Positions 48,061-55,176 of a stretch of DNA of 64,000 bases are shown here, piece after piece. This DNA comes from Saccharopolyspora kobensis (lineage in GTDB: Bacteria; Actinomycetota; Actinomycetes; Mycobacteriales; Pseudonocardiaceae): assembly GCF_900108315.1 (NCBI RefSeq), contig NZ_FNVB01000009.1:186001-250000 (forward strand). Direction: 5' to 3'. The position numbers and the translations under genes are program-made. How positions within the stretch are numbered: position 1 is the stretch's first letter; every line of letters begins with the position of its first letter. The notes under the pieces were generated by a model, which was not told the origin of the DNA, searched no databases, and saw nothing but the letters and a program-made list of their open reading frames with translations.

Positions 48061-48106
48061 CGCAATTTCAATTGAAATCGGACGTCTGATTTCAATTGAA
48101 ATTGCG
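48061..48106. promoter_or_regulatory. AT-rich double palindrome inside the valine operon
   Basis: Two 19-bp arms (48061-48079 and 48088-48106) are exact inverted repeats around 8 nt. Each arm holds its own perfect 14-bp palindrome, ATTTCAATTGAAAT, and the two centres are 24 bp apart. It lies 50 bp before the hydrolase gene in a region otherwise very GC-rich. It probably is a tandem operator with an internal promoter, but could fold as a stem in RNA. Confidence 0.7.
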
Positions 48107-48156
48107 GTGGGAGCGTAGGGCAGGTTCGCGCGCACGAGAGACACAGGAGTCGCAAC

Positions 48157-49191
48157 ATGACGGAGCCCGAGGTCCTGGTTCGCGAACAGGATTCACTCGG
48201 ACGGATCACGCTCAACCGGCCAAAGGCGCTCAACTCGCTGACCTTGGGCATGGTGCGGGCGATGACCGAGGCCATCGAGCAGTGGCGCAACGCCGAGCAC
48301 ATCGCGGCCGTCCTGATCGACGGGGCGGGCGAGCGAGGGCTGTGCGCAGGCGGTGACGTGCGGGCGCTGCACGACGCGGCCAAGGCCGGCGACGAGTCGC
48401 TGCCCACCGCGTTCTGGACCGAGGAGTACCGGCTCAACTCGGCGCTGGCGGGCTACCCGAAGCCGGTCGTGGGGATCATGGACGGCATCTGCATGGGCGG
48501 CGGCGTCGGCATCTCCGCGCACGGCTCGCACCGGGTGGTCACCGAGCGCTCCAAGGTCGGCATGCCGGAGGTGGGCATCGGCTTCATCCCGGACGTCGGC
48601 GGCACCTACCTGCTCTCCCGCACGCCTGGCGAGCTCGGCACGCACCTGGCCCTGACCGGCACCCCGATCGGGGGCGCGGACGCGGTGCACTGCGGCATCG
48701 CCGACTACTTCCTGGACAGCGCCACGCTGCCCGAGCTCATCGACGCGCTGGCCGGCGGCCAGGTCGACGAGGTGCTGCGCAAGTTCGCCGCGCCCACCCC
48801 GGACGCGCCGCTGGCCGAGCACCGGGAGTGGATCGACGCGGCCTACTCGGCCGACAGCGTCGAGGAGGTCCTGGAGCGGCTGCGGGAGCGGCCGGAAGCC
48901 GCGGCCCGCGAGGCCGCCGAGGTGATCGAGCAGAAGTCGCCGACCTCGCTCAAGGTCACGCTCAAGGCGCTGCGCAGCGGTTACGCCTCGCTGGAGGAGG
49001 CGCTCGCGCAGGAGTACCGGCTGGCCATGGCCTGCGTGCGGATCGGTGACTTCGTCGAGGGCGTGCGGGCGACCCTGGTCGACAAGGACCGCAACCCGCG
49101 GTGGACGCCCGCCACCTTGTCCGAAGTGGACGATGCGCGGGTGGCGGAGTTCTTCGCCCCGGCCGCCGACGAGCCGAAGCTGTTCGGCTGA
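48157..49191 (+). CDS. 3-hydroxyisobutyryl-CoA hydrolase (ECH/crotonase family)
   Basis: A 344-residue crotonase-fold protein, longer than enoyl-CoA hydratases as expected for HIBYL-CoA hydrolases. It has GLCAGGDVRALHDAAK, MDGICMGGGVGISAHGSHRV, and VGMPEVGIGFIPDVGGTYLL, where the conserved Glu sits before the hydrolase-specific Asp. It releases free 3-hydroxyisobutyrate for MmsB. A clear enoyl-CoA hydratase for the intermediate step is not in the operon itself. ATG at 48157 follows ACAGGAG. Confidence 0.9.
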   Translation: MTEPEVLVREQDSLGRITLNRPKALNSLTLGMVRAMTEAIEQWRNAEHIAAVLIDGAGERGLCAGGDVRALHDAAKAGDESLPTAFWTEEYRLNSALAGYPKPVVGIMDGICMGGGVGISAHGSHRVVTERSKVGMPEVGIGFIPDVGGTYLLSRTPGELGTHLALTGTPIGGADAVHCGIADYFLDSATLPELIDALAGGQVDEVLRKFAAPTPDAPLAEHREWIDAAYSADSVEEVLERLRERPEAAAREAAEVIEQKSPTSLKVTLKALRSGYASLEEALAQEYRLAMACVRIGDFVEGVRATLVDKDRNPRWTPATLSEVDDARVAEFFAPAADEPKLFG

Positions 49192-49223
49192 CCTCGAATT
49201 TCCAGCGCAGAAAGGTTGTGACA

Positions 49224-50111
49224 ATGGCTGTCATCGGTTTCATCGGGCTGGGCCACATGGGCGGTCCGATGTCGGCGAACCTGGTCAAGGCCGGGCACAC
49301 CGTGCAGGGCTACGACCTGATCCCGGCTGCGCTGGAGGTCGCCACCGGCCACGGCGTGACCACCGTGGCCTCGGTGGCCGACGCGGTGGCCGGTGCCGAT
49401 GCGGTGATCACCATGCTGCCCAGCGGCAAGCACGTGCTGGAGTGCTACGACGAGGTGCTGGCCGCGGCCGAGCCCGGCGCGCTGCTGATCGATTCGTCCA
49501 CCGTGGACGTTGCGGACGCGCGGGCGGCGCACGAGCGGGCGGTGGCAGCCGGGTTCGGTTCGGTCGACGCCCCGGTCTCCGGCGGCACCGCCGGCGCCGA
49601 GGCGGGCACGCTGACGTTCATGGTCGGCGGCTCCGAGGACGACTTCCACCGCGCCGAACCGCTGCTGGAACCGATGGCGCGCAAGGTGATCCACTGCGGC
49701 GGGCCGGGCAACGGCCAGGTCACCAAGATGTGCAACAACCTCATCCTCGGGGCCTCGATGGTCGCGGTGAGCGAAGCGTTCGTGCTCGGCGAGCGGCTCG
49801 GGCTGTCGCACCAGGCGCTCTACGACGTGGCGTCGATCTCCACCGGCCAGTGCTGGGCGCTGACCACGAACTGCCCGGTGCCGGACCTGGTGGAGACCAG
49901 CCGCGCCAACCACGACTACGAGCCCGGCTTCGCCGCCGCGCTGATGCTCAAGGACCTGCGGCTGGCCACCTCGGCGGCCGAGCAGAGCGGCACCGACATC
50001 GCGATCGGCCGCCTGGCCACCGAGCTCTACCGCCGGTTCAACGAGGAGGGCGGCGGCGACCAGGACTTCGCCGCGATCATCAAGTCCGTCCGGGAGCACT
50101 CCGGTGCGTGA
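49224..50111 (+). CDS. mmsB: 3-hydroxyisobutyrate dehydrogenase
   Basis: Oxidises 3-hydroxyisobutyrate with NAD to methylmalonate semialdehyde, the substrate of MmsA. The 295-residue protein has the Rossmann start VIGFIGLGHMGGPMSANLVK, the substrate loop DAPVSGGTAGAEAGTLTFMV, and the catalytic lysine segment GNGQVTKMCNNLILG. ATG at 49224 with GAAAGG upstream, 32 bp after the hydrolase. Last gene of the valine operon; a hairpin follows. Confidence 0.95.
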   Translation: MAVIGFIGLGHMGGPMSANLVKAGHTVQGYDLIPAALEVATGHGVTTVASVADAVAGADAVITMLPSGKHVLECYDEVLAAAEPGALLIDSSTVDVADARAAHERAVAAGFGSVDAPVSGGTAGAEAGTLTFMVGGSEDDFHRAEPLLEPMARKVIHCGGPGNGQVTKMCNNLILGASMVAVSEAFVLGERLGLSHQALYDVASISTGQCWALTTNCPVPDLVETSRANHDYEPGFAAALMLKDLRLATSAAEQSGTDIAIGRLATELYRRFNEEGGGDQDFAAIIKSVREHSGA

Positions 50112-50118
50112 TTGAGGT

Positions 50119-50160
50119 CGTGAGCGGTTCGGAGTGCCGCAGCGCCCCGGACCGCTCACG
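50119..50160. terminator. bidirectional terminator, mmsB / P450
   Basis: A 14-bp stem with one wobble (50119-50132 with 50147-50160), between the convergent genes. Confidence 0.65.
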
Positions 50161-50172
50161 AACCTCACCCGC

Positions 50173-51372
50173 TCACGACGTCAGCAGCGTCAGCTCGCTG
50201 ACTCCCATCGCGTCCGGCGACGACATGAACTTCAGCGGTGTCGTCGGGTCCGTGCGCAGGGCCGGGAAGCGGTCCAGCAGCAGGTTCAGCGCGACGCGGC
50301 CCTCCAGCCTGGCCAGCGGTGCGCCCAGGCAGAAGTGGATGCCGCGGCCGAATCCCAGGTGCGGGTTCGGGTCGCGGGTGATGTCGAAGGTCATCGGGTC
50401 GGCCCACTGGCGCGCGTCCCGGTTCGCCGCCGCGAGCTGCACCGTGACGACCTGCTTCTCCGGGATCCGCTGACCGGCGATCTCCACCTCGGTGGTGGTC
50501 GCCCGGTAGAGCGCGGTGAACGGGGTCATGAAGCGCACCGACTCCTCAATCGCGCCGGGCAGCAGCGCGCGGTCGGCCCGCAGCCGCGCCAGCTGCTCCG
50601 GGTGCGCGTCCAGGCAGAGCACGGTGTTGCCCAGCAGCATCGTGGTGGTGACGTGCCCGGCGAGCAGCAGCAGGCTCGCGAAGTTGGCCAGCTGGGCGTC
50701 GGTGAGGCCCTTGCCGTCGACCTCCGCCTCGACCAGCTTGGTCAGCAGGTCTTCCCTGGGCTTGCTGCGCCGCTCGGCGGCGTGCGCCAGCAGGTACTCG
50801 CCCATCTCCGCCGCGGGCCGGTTCTGCTCCGACATGCCGGCTTCCTGCTCCGCCAGGTCGTCCTCGTTCATCGAGAGCTCGGCCTGGCTGGCGAACAGCG
50901 CGTGCGCCCATTCCTTGAACAGCTGCTGATCGCTCGCGGGAACGCCCAGCAGCTCGGCTATGACGATCACCGGTAGCGGGTAGGCGAGCGCGGTGACCAG
51001 GTCGAACCGGTCCTGCCCGGTGACTTCGTCGAGCAGTTCGCCGGTGACCTCGGCGATCCGCGGTTCGAGATCGGCCACCACCTTCCTGGTGAAGGCGTGG
51101 CTGACGAGGGTGCGCAGTTCGCGGTGACCGGGCGGGTCCATCTGGATCAGGTTGCCGTCGGTGAGCGCCGGGTCGATGTCGATCGGCAGCAGCGGCACCA
51201 GGTCGGAGGAGAACCGCTGCGGGTCGCCGATGACCTGAACCGCCTCCTGGTAGCCGGAGACGGCCCACAGCTTCCTCGCCTCGTCATGGCGCACCGGCTG
51301 CGCGGGCTGCTCGCCGTGCATCCAGAAGTGCCGCTGATCGATGCCCCACCGTTCGGCGAGCGTCGTCGTCAT
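50173..51372 (-). CDS. cytochrome P450 with GHVTTT I-helix
   Basis: A 399-residue haem protein. Haem loop FGRGIHFCLG with Cys348, ExxR at 277-280 in EESVRF. The I-helix reads GHVTTT (239-244): the acid that normally precedes the catalytic threonine (as in GHETTA of the other P450) is valine. Such P450s occur among actinomycete tailoring enzymes and may use substrate-assisted proton delivery. No ferredoxin or reductase adjoins. ATG at 51372 chosen for family length; a palindrome lies upstream. Confidence 0.9.
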   Translation of the reverse strand: MTTTLAERWGIDQRHFWMHGEQPAQPVRHDEARKLWAVSGYQEAVQVIGDPQRFSSDLVPLLPIDIDPALTDGNLIQMDPPGHRELRTLVSHAFTRKVVADLEPRIAEVTGELLDEVTGQDRFDLVTALAYPLPVIVIAELLGVPASDQQLFKEWAHALFASQAELSMNEDDLAEQEAGMSEQNRPAAEMGEYLLAHAAERRSKPREDLLTKLVEAEVDGKGLTDAQLANFASLLLLAGHVTTTMLLGNTVLCLDAHPEQLARLRADRALLPGAIEESVRFMTPFTALYRATTTEVEIAGQRIPEKQVVTVQLAAANRDARQWADPMTFDITRDPNPHLGFGRGIHFCLGAPLARLEGRVALNLLLDRFPALRTDPTTPLKFMSSPDAMGVSELTLLTS

Positions 51373-51443
51373 GGTTTTCCCCTCTGCTGGGCGGAAGTCC
51401 GGGGTGGGGCCGGACCCCTCTCCGGCTCCACATGGCATAAGAA

Positions 51444-51462
51444 TGGCACCACTTTGGTGCCA
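51444..51462. promoter_or_regulatory. palindromic operator upstream of second P450
   Basis: TGGCACC-ACTTT-GGTGCCA, a perfect 7-bp inverted repeat 72 bp before the P450 start, flanked by extra TGGCA/ATGGC partial half-sites on both sides. No regulator gene adjoins. Confidence 0.6.
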
Positions 51463-51565
51463 GATCAAGCCATGATGGCGCTAGATGGCTCGGGTCGGAC
51501 ATTTCGTGCGGAGTGCCGTTCGTCCCGATCGGGCGGGGTGCCGCAGCGGCCCACCGGGCCGGGCG

Positions 51566-51571
51566 TACCCT
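51566..51571 (+). promoter_or_regulatory. -10 box of the RNase operon, leaderless
   Basis: TACCCT ends 8 nt before the GTG at 51580. Confidence 0.4.
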
Positions 51572-51579
51572 GGCGCCTT

Positions 51580-51819
51580 GTGTTGGAGTGGCTTGTCGAG
51601 TGGTACGACGGCGTCGAGCTGTGGCTCGTGCAGCTGCCCTACCCGCTGCAGGTGACGCTGGTCTTCGCCGTGCTGCTGCCGCTGTGCTGGGGCCTGGCTC
51701 GCGTGATCGACCGCGGCATCGACGGTTTGGGCGCGAAGCTCACCCGCGTCAGCGACGCCGAGCCCCCGGTCGGCCGCCGCGACGGCAAATCCGCCCGGGG
51801 CCGGAAGGAGACGGCGTGA
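51580..51819 (+). CDS. small membrane protein before RNase gene
   Basis: A 79-residue protein with one clear transmembrane helix (VTLVFAVLLPLCWGLARVI) after an N-terminal amphipathic stretch, and a basic, arginine-rich C-terminal tail. No family recognised. Its stop overlaps the start of the RNase gene (GTGA), so the two are translationally coupled. It might help export or membrane placement of the RNase, but that is only a guess from position. Confidence 0.65.
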   Translation: MLEWLVEWYDGVELWLVQLPYPLQVTLVFAVLLPLCWGLARVIDRGIDGLGAKLTRVSDAEPPVGRRDGKSARGRKETA

Positions 51820-52247
51820 CCTCGCGCAAGCGCATCTCGACCGCGCTGATCGGGCTCATCGCCCTGGTCGTCGTCGGCTGGTTCGTCCGCGACTACGCCG
51901 TCACCGACGCCCCGCCCGCCGGGAGCCAGCCCGCGGCGGCGGTTCCCGGCGCCGAATCCGGCCTGCCGATCCAGGAGCTGTCCTCGCTGCCGCCGGAAGC
52001 CGGCCAGACCTGGAAGCTGATCCAGAGCGGCGGGCCGTTCCCGTACCCGAACAAGGACGGGACGGTCTTCGGCAACCGGGAGGGCGTCCTGCCCGACGAG
52101 AAGGCGGGCTACTACCACGAGTACACCGTGCCGACGCCGGGTTCCCGAGATCGCGGAGCCCGACGGCTGGTCACCGGCGACCGTTCTGAGCTTTACTACA
52201 CCAGCGATCACTACGAGTCTTTCGTGGTTGTCGACACCACGGGTTGA
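51816..52247 (+). CDS. RNase Sa/barnase-family guanyl-specific ribonuclease
   Basis: A 143-residue secreted or membrane-anchored ribonuclease. One N-terminal helix (STALIGLIALVVVGWFV), an alanine/proline linker, then a domain closely matching Streptomyces RNase Sa: GGPFPYPNKDGTVFGNREGV and YYHEYTVPTPGSRDRGARRL. The catalytic set is Glu102, Arg113, Arg117 and His132 (RNase Sa Glu54, Arg65, Arg69, His85). Both cysteines of the RNase Sa disulfide are absent. GTG at 51816 with GGAAGGAG. Followed by a barstar gene, its inhibitor. Confidence 0.93.
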   Translation: MTSRKRISTALIGLIALVVVGWFVRDYAVTDAPPAGSQPAAAVPGAESGLPIQELSSLPPEAGQTWKLIQSGGPFPYPNKDGTVFGNREGVLPDEKAGYYHEYTVPTPGSRDRGARRLVTGDRSELYYTSDHYESFVVVDTTG

Positions 52248-52297
52248 GTGCGATGTTTGCGACTAAATGGGCCAGCAGGGTGCGGAAGGAGCAGCCG

Positions 52298-52666
52298 GTG
52301 AGCGAGGTGGAAATGCCCTCCGCCGACATCACGGCGCGCGAGGCCGCGCGAGAAGCAGAGGAACGCGGGGCGACCGCGCACGTCCTCGACGGTTCGGACC
52401 TGACCAGCAAGCGCACCACGCTGGAAGGCATCGCGGCGGTGCTGAACTTCCCGGAGTGGACCGGCCGCAACCTCGACGCCCTCTACGACTGCCTGACCGA
52501 CCTGTCCTGGTTGTCCGAGGGCGAGCACGTGCTGATCTGGTCGGGCGCCCAGACGTTGGCCGCGCACGATCCGAAGGCCTTCGGCCGGATCAAGGCGGTC
52601 CTGCGCGACGCGGCGGAGCACCCGATCTGCGGCCGGACCTTCACCTCGGTGCTCACCGAGCGCTGA
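52298..52666 (+). CDS. barstar family RNase inhibitor
   Basis: A 122-residue barstar-like protein. The core FPEWTGRNLDALYDCLTDLS matches barstar's PEYYGENLDALWDCLTG region; Asp60 and Asp64 correspond to Asp35 and Asp39 that block the RNase active site. It protects the cytoplasm from the ribonuclease encoded 50 bp upstream. GTG at 52298 is chosen because GGAAGGAG lies 7 nt before it; an alternative TTG at 52244 overlaps the RNase stop but adds a poor N-terminus. Confidence 0.93.
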   Translation: MSEVEMPSADITAREAAREAEERGATAHVLDGSDLTSKRTTLEGIAAVLNFPEWTGRNLDALYDCLTDLSWLSEGEHVLIWSGAQTLAAHDPKAFGRIKAVLRDAAEHPICGRTFTSVLTER

Positions 52667-52726
52667 TCGCTCGATCGGGAAACCCGCCTGTCGCAATACT
52701 GGCTGCTGTGCAGAACAGGAGGCGGT

Positions 52727-53302
52727 ATGAGCGTCGTGAGCACGAGCCGATGACCGTCGACGACCTGAAGCAGCTACCCGACGACGGGCGCCGCTACGAG
52801 CTGGTCGACAGGACGCTTGACGTGTCTCCAGCGCCACTCAGCGGGCATTCGCTGATCGAGGCCTGTGCGGATACTTCAACTACGTGATCGCACCGAAGGG
52901 GTACCTCGCTCTGCAGGGAGCTGGTATCGACTTCAACGCACGCACCACCGCATTCCGGACGTAGTCGTTCTTGAGACCAAGAACTTCTCGAAGCCGCGCC
53001 TCACAGCACCGCCGTTGCTCGCTATCGAGGTCGTTTCCGAAAGCAGCTTCTTCCGCGACTACAACACGAAGGCACGCGAGCAGGCGGACTTCGGGATCCC
53101 GGCGTACTGGGTCGTCAACCCATTGCTGGAGGCGGCGAGGATGCTCGAACTTCGGCTGGACGGCGGCGACTACCGCGTGGTTCAGGACGCTGTCGGAGAG
53201 AACGCCTTCACCACTGAGTTCCCGTTTCAGGTGACGATCATCCCTGACCTGCTGATGGCGGGCGCGGATGGTCCGTGGGATCTCAGTGGCGAAGGCGCTT
53301 GA
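52727..53302 (+). pseudogene. Uma2 family gene broken by frameshifts
   Basis: Parts of one Uma2 protein lie in different frames. ATG 52727 with AGGAGG reads MSVVSTSR then stops. A second frame gives EHEPMTVDDLKQLPDDGRRY to SLIEACA (to about 52866). A third gives GYFNYVIAPKGYLALQGAGI-DFN (about 52868-52938). The last gives RIPDVVVLETKNFSKPRL to the stop at 53302 and keeps LLAIEVVSESS. At least two, probably three, single-base indels explain this. Decay is recent since each part is still recognisable. Confidence 0.8.
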
Positions 53303-53311
53303 GCCGTCAGG

Positions 53312-54088
53312 TCACTTGAGGGCGTCCGGGACCCAGGAGGGCTTGCGCTTCTCGGCGAAGGCCCGCATGCCTTCCTGCCCTTCCTCGCCCGCGAAGTACT
53401 CGGCCGAGAGCTCCAGCATCTGGTCGAACGCCTCGGTCATCGCCGCCGGGCGCTGGGCGGTCAGCATCTCCTTGGTCGCGGCGAGGGCCTTCGGGGCGCC
53501 GAGGGCGAGCATGTCCGCGTAGCGCTTGACCTCCGCGTCGAGGCCGTCGGCGGGCACCGCGGAGTTGATCAGGCCGATGTCGGCGGCGCGGCGGGCGTCG
53601 AAGGTCTCGCCGGTGAGGAACAGCTCGTGCGCCTGGCGGGTGGTCAGCCGGGGCAGCACGGTCACCGAGATCACCGCGGGCACCACGCCGATGCGCACCT
53701 CGGAGAACGCGAAGGTGGCGGTGTCCACCGAGACGGCGATGTCGCAGGCCGCGATGATGCCCACCCCGCCGGCGCGGGCCGGGCCCGCGAGCTTGGCCAC
53801 GACCGGCTTCGGGCTGGTCCAGATCTGCTGCAGGATCGCCGGGAACTCCTGCACGCCCTGGTTCTCGGCGTCGGCCGAGCGCGATTCCTTGAGGTCCATC
53901 CCGGCGCAGAACACCGGCCCGGTGTGGTCCAGGACGATCACGCGCACCGCGTCGTCGGCGATCGCGGTCGTCAGGTGCTCCCGCAGCTCCCGGCGCAGCC
54001 GGGTGGACAGGGCGTTGCGGTTGTGCGGCGAGTCCAGGGTGATCGTGGCGACGCCGTCGGCCACCGCGAGGTGCACGAGTTCATCCAT
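53312..54088 (-). CDS. enoyl-CoA hydratase/isomerase family protein
   Basis: A 258-residue crotonase-fold protein. GPVFCAGMDLKESRSA and KLAGPARAGGVGIIAACDIA form the CoA/oxyanion pocket, and FSEVRIGVVPAVISVTVLPR carries the catalytic-glutamate region. It could act in fatty-acid or branched-chain degradation, including the hydratase step missing from the valine operon 3 kb away, but that is only a suggestion. ATG at 54088; the upstream in-frame extension is not conserved in character. Confidence 0.87.
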   Translation of the reverse strand: MDELVHLAVADGVATITLDSPHNRNALSTRLRRELREHLTTAIADDAVRVIVLDHTGPVFCAGMDLKESRSADAENQGVQEFPAILQQIWTSPKPVVAKLAGPARAGGVGIIAACDIAVSVDTATFAFSEVRIGVVPAVISVTVLPRLTTRQAHELFLTGETFDARRAADIGLINSAVPADGLDAEVKRYADMLALGAPKALAATKEMLTAQRPAAMTEAFDQMLELSAEYFAGEEGQEGMRAFAEKRKPSWVPDALK

Positions 54089-54200
54089 GACAGGCACGTT
54101 AACCGCGCTAACCACAGACCGGCCAGTGATCCACGTCGCACCGGTTTCCGCAGTTCCGGGCTCGGCCCGGGCTGGTGCCAACGCCCGCACCGCCGTTCGG

Positions 54201-54899
54201 TCATTCCGGCGGATCGGCGGCGAGGAAGGGAGCGAGGAGCGCGAACAACGCGTCGGGGCGGTCGAGCGGGATGATGTGGCCGCAGTCCTGGAGGTGGTGT
54301 CCGACCAGGTCGTCGGCGATGGGGCGGAGTTGGTGCTCGAGCCCGGTGCCGACGGGGTGCGAGCCGATGGTCATGGTGGGCATGGTCAGCCGAGCCGTCG
54401 TGACGGCGTCCTGGATCTGCTGCGCGCTGGTGGGCAGGGCCCGGTAGTAGGCGAACGCGCAGCGCAGGGCCTCGGTCCCGGTGTACGCGTGGACGAAGGC
54501 AGCACGGATGTCGTCGGGTACTCCTCGACCGAGCGTTCCCGAGTCGAGGAACCAGTCGATGTACGGGGCCTCGTTGCCGGCCAGGACGGTCTCGGCGAGG
54601 CCGGGGACGGCGTGGAAGCCGAACCACCACGGGGCACCGCCCGCGACGACGTGCTCTGCTCCGGGCAAGCGGCCGAGCAGCGCCTCCATCACGACCAGGC
54701 GCCGGACGAGGTCTGGTCGGCGCAGCGCGAGCAGGACGGCGGGGGCGGTGCCCGCGTCGATGCCGACCACCGCTGCCGAGGGCTCGCCGAGCGCGTCGAG
54801 CAGCCCTCCGGCGTCAGCGGCCAGGGTGCCTGCGTCGTAACCCTCGGCGGCACGTGCGCTGGCACCGAAGCCCCGCAGGTCCGGGGCGATGACCCGGTG
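54201..54899 (-). pseudogene. alpha/beta hydrolase lacking its N-terminal part
   Basis: The reading frame starts abruptly at HRVIAPDLRGFGAS, normally residue 50-60 of an epoxide-hydrolase-like alpha/beta hydrolase, and then runs intact: VVGIDAGTAPAVLLALRRPD contains the nucleophile Asp, and QDCGHIIPLDRPDALFALL the catalytic histidine. The oxyanion HGxP part is missing. Upstream, the frame only mirrors a truncated HxlR gene on the other strand. Deletion of the 5' end is the best explanation. Confidence 0.75.
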
Positions 54900-55109
54900 C
54901 TGTCCGGGACGCTGCGAAGCCTGACCCGCGACGGGCTGGTGGCGCGCCGGGTCGAACCGACCGTGCCGCCGCGGGTCTTCTACCGGCTCACCGGACTCGG
55001 GCTCTCCCTGGAAGCCGCGCTCGCGGTGCTGCGGAACCGGGCGGAGGAGAACATGGCCGAGATCGACCGCGCCAACGAAGCCGCCGACCGGGAGGCCGAT
55101 GAGAGGTAG
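54897..55109 (+). pseudogene. HxlR family regulator lacking its N-terminal part
   Basis: The frame from 54897 gives LSGTLRSLTRDGLVARRVEP then TVPPRVFYRLTGLGLSLEAA, the C-terminal half of an HxlR winged helix, which normally reads LTxTLRxLERDGLVxRxVxPxVPPRVEYxLT. The first 40-50 residues with the recognition helix and any start are absent. Its 5' edge coincides with that of the truncated hydrolase on the other strand, so one deletion removed both 5' ends and the shared promoter. Confidence 0.75.
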
Positions 55110-55176
55110 CCGGTTCCGCGCCCAGCACTGGTGGCTGGGGGACTCGACGTGGAGCCGGCGCTCCACGCCCCACCGG

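Noticed and set aside
48061-48106. A transcription terminator inside the valine operon
   Set aside because: Arms are long enough, but they are A/T-rich with nested palindromes and no U-tract, which fits a DNA operator better; the downstream gene continues the same pathway.
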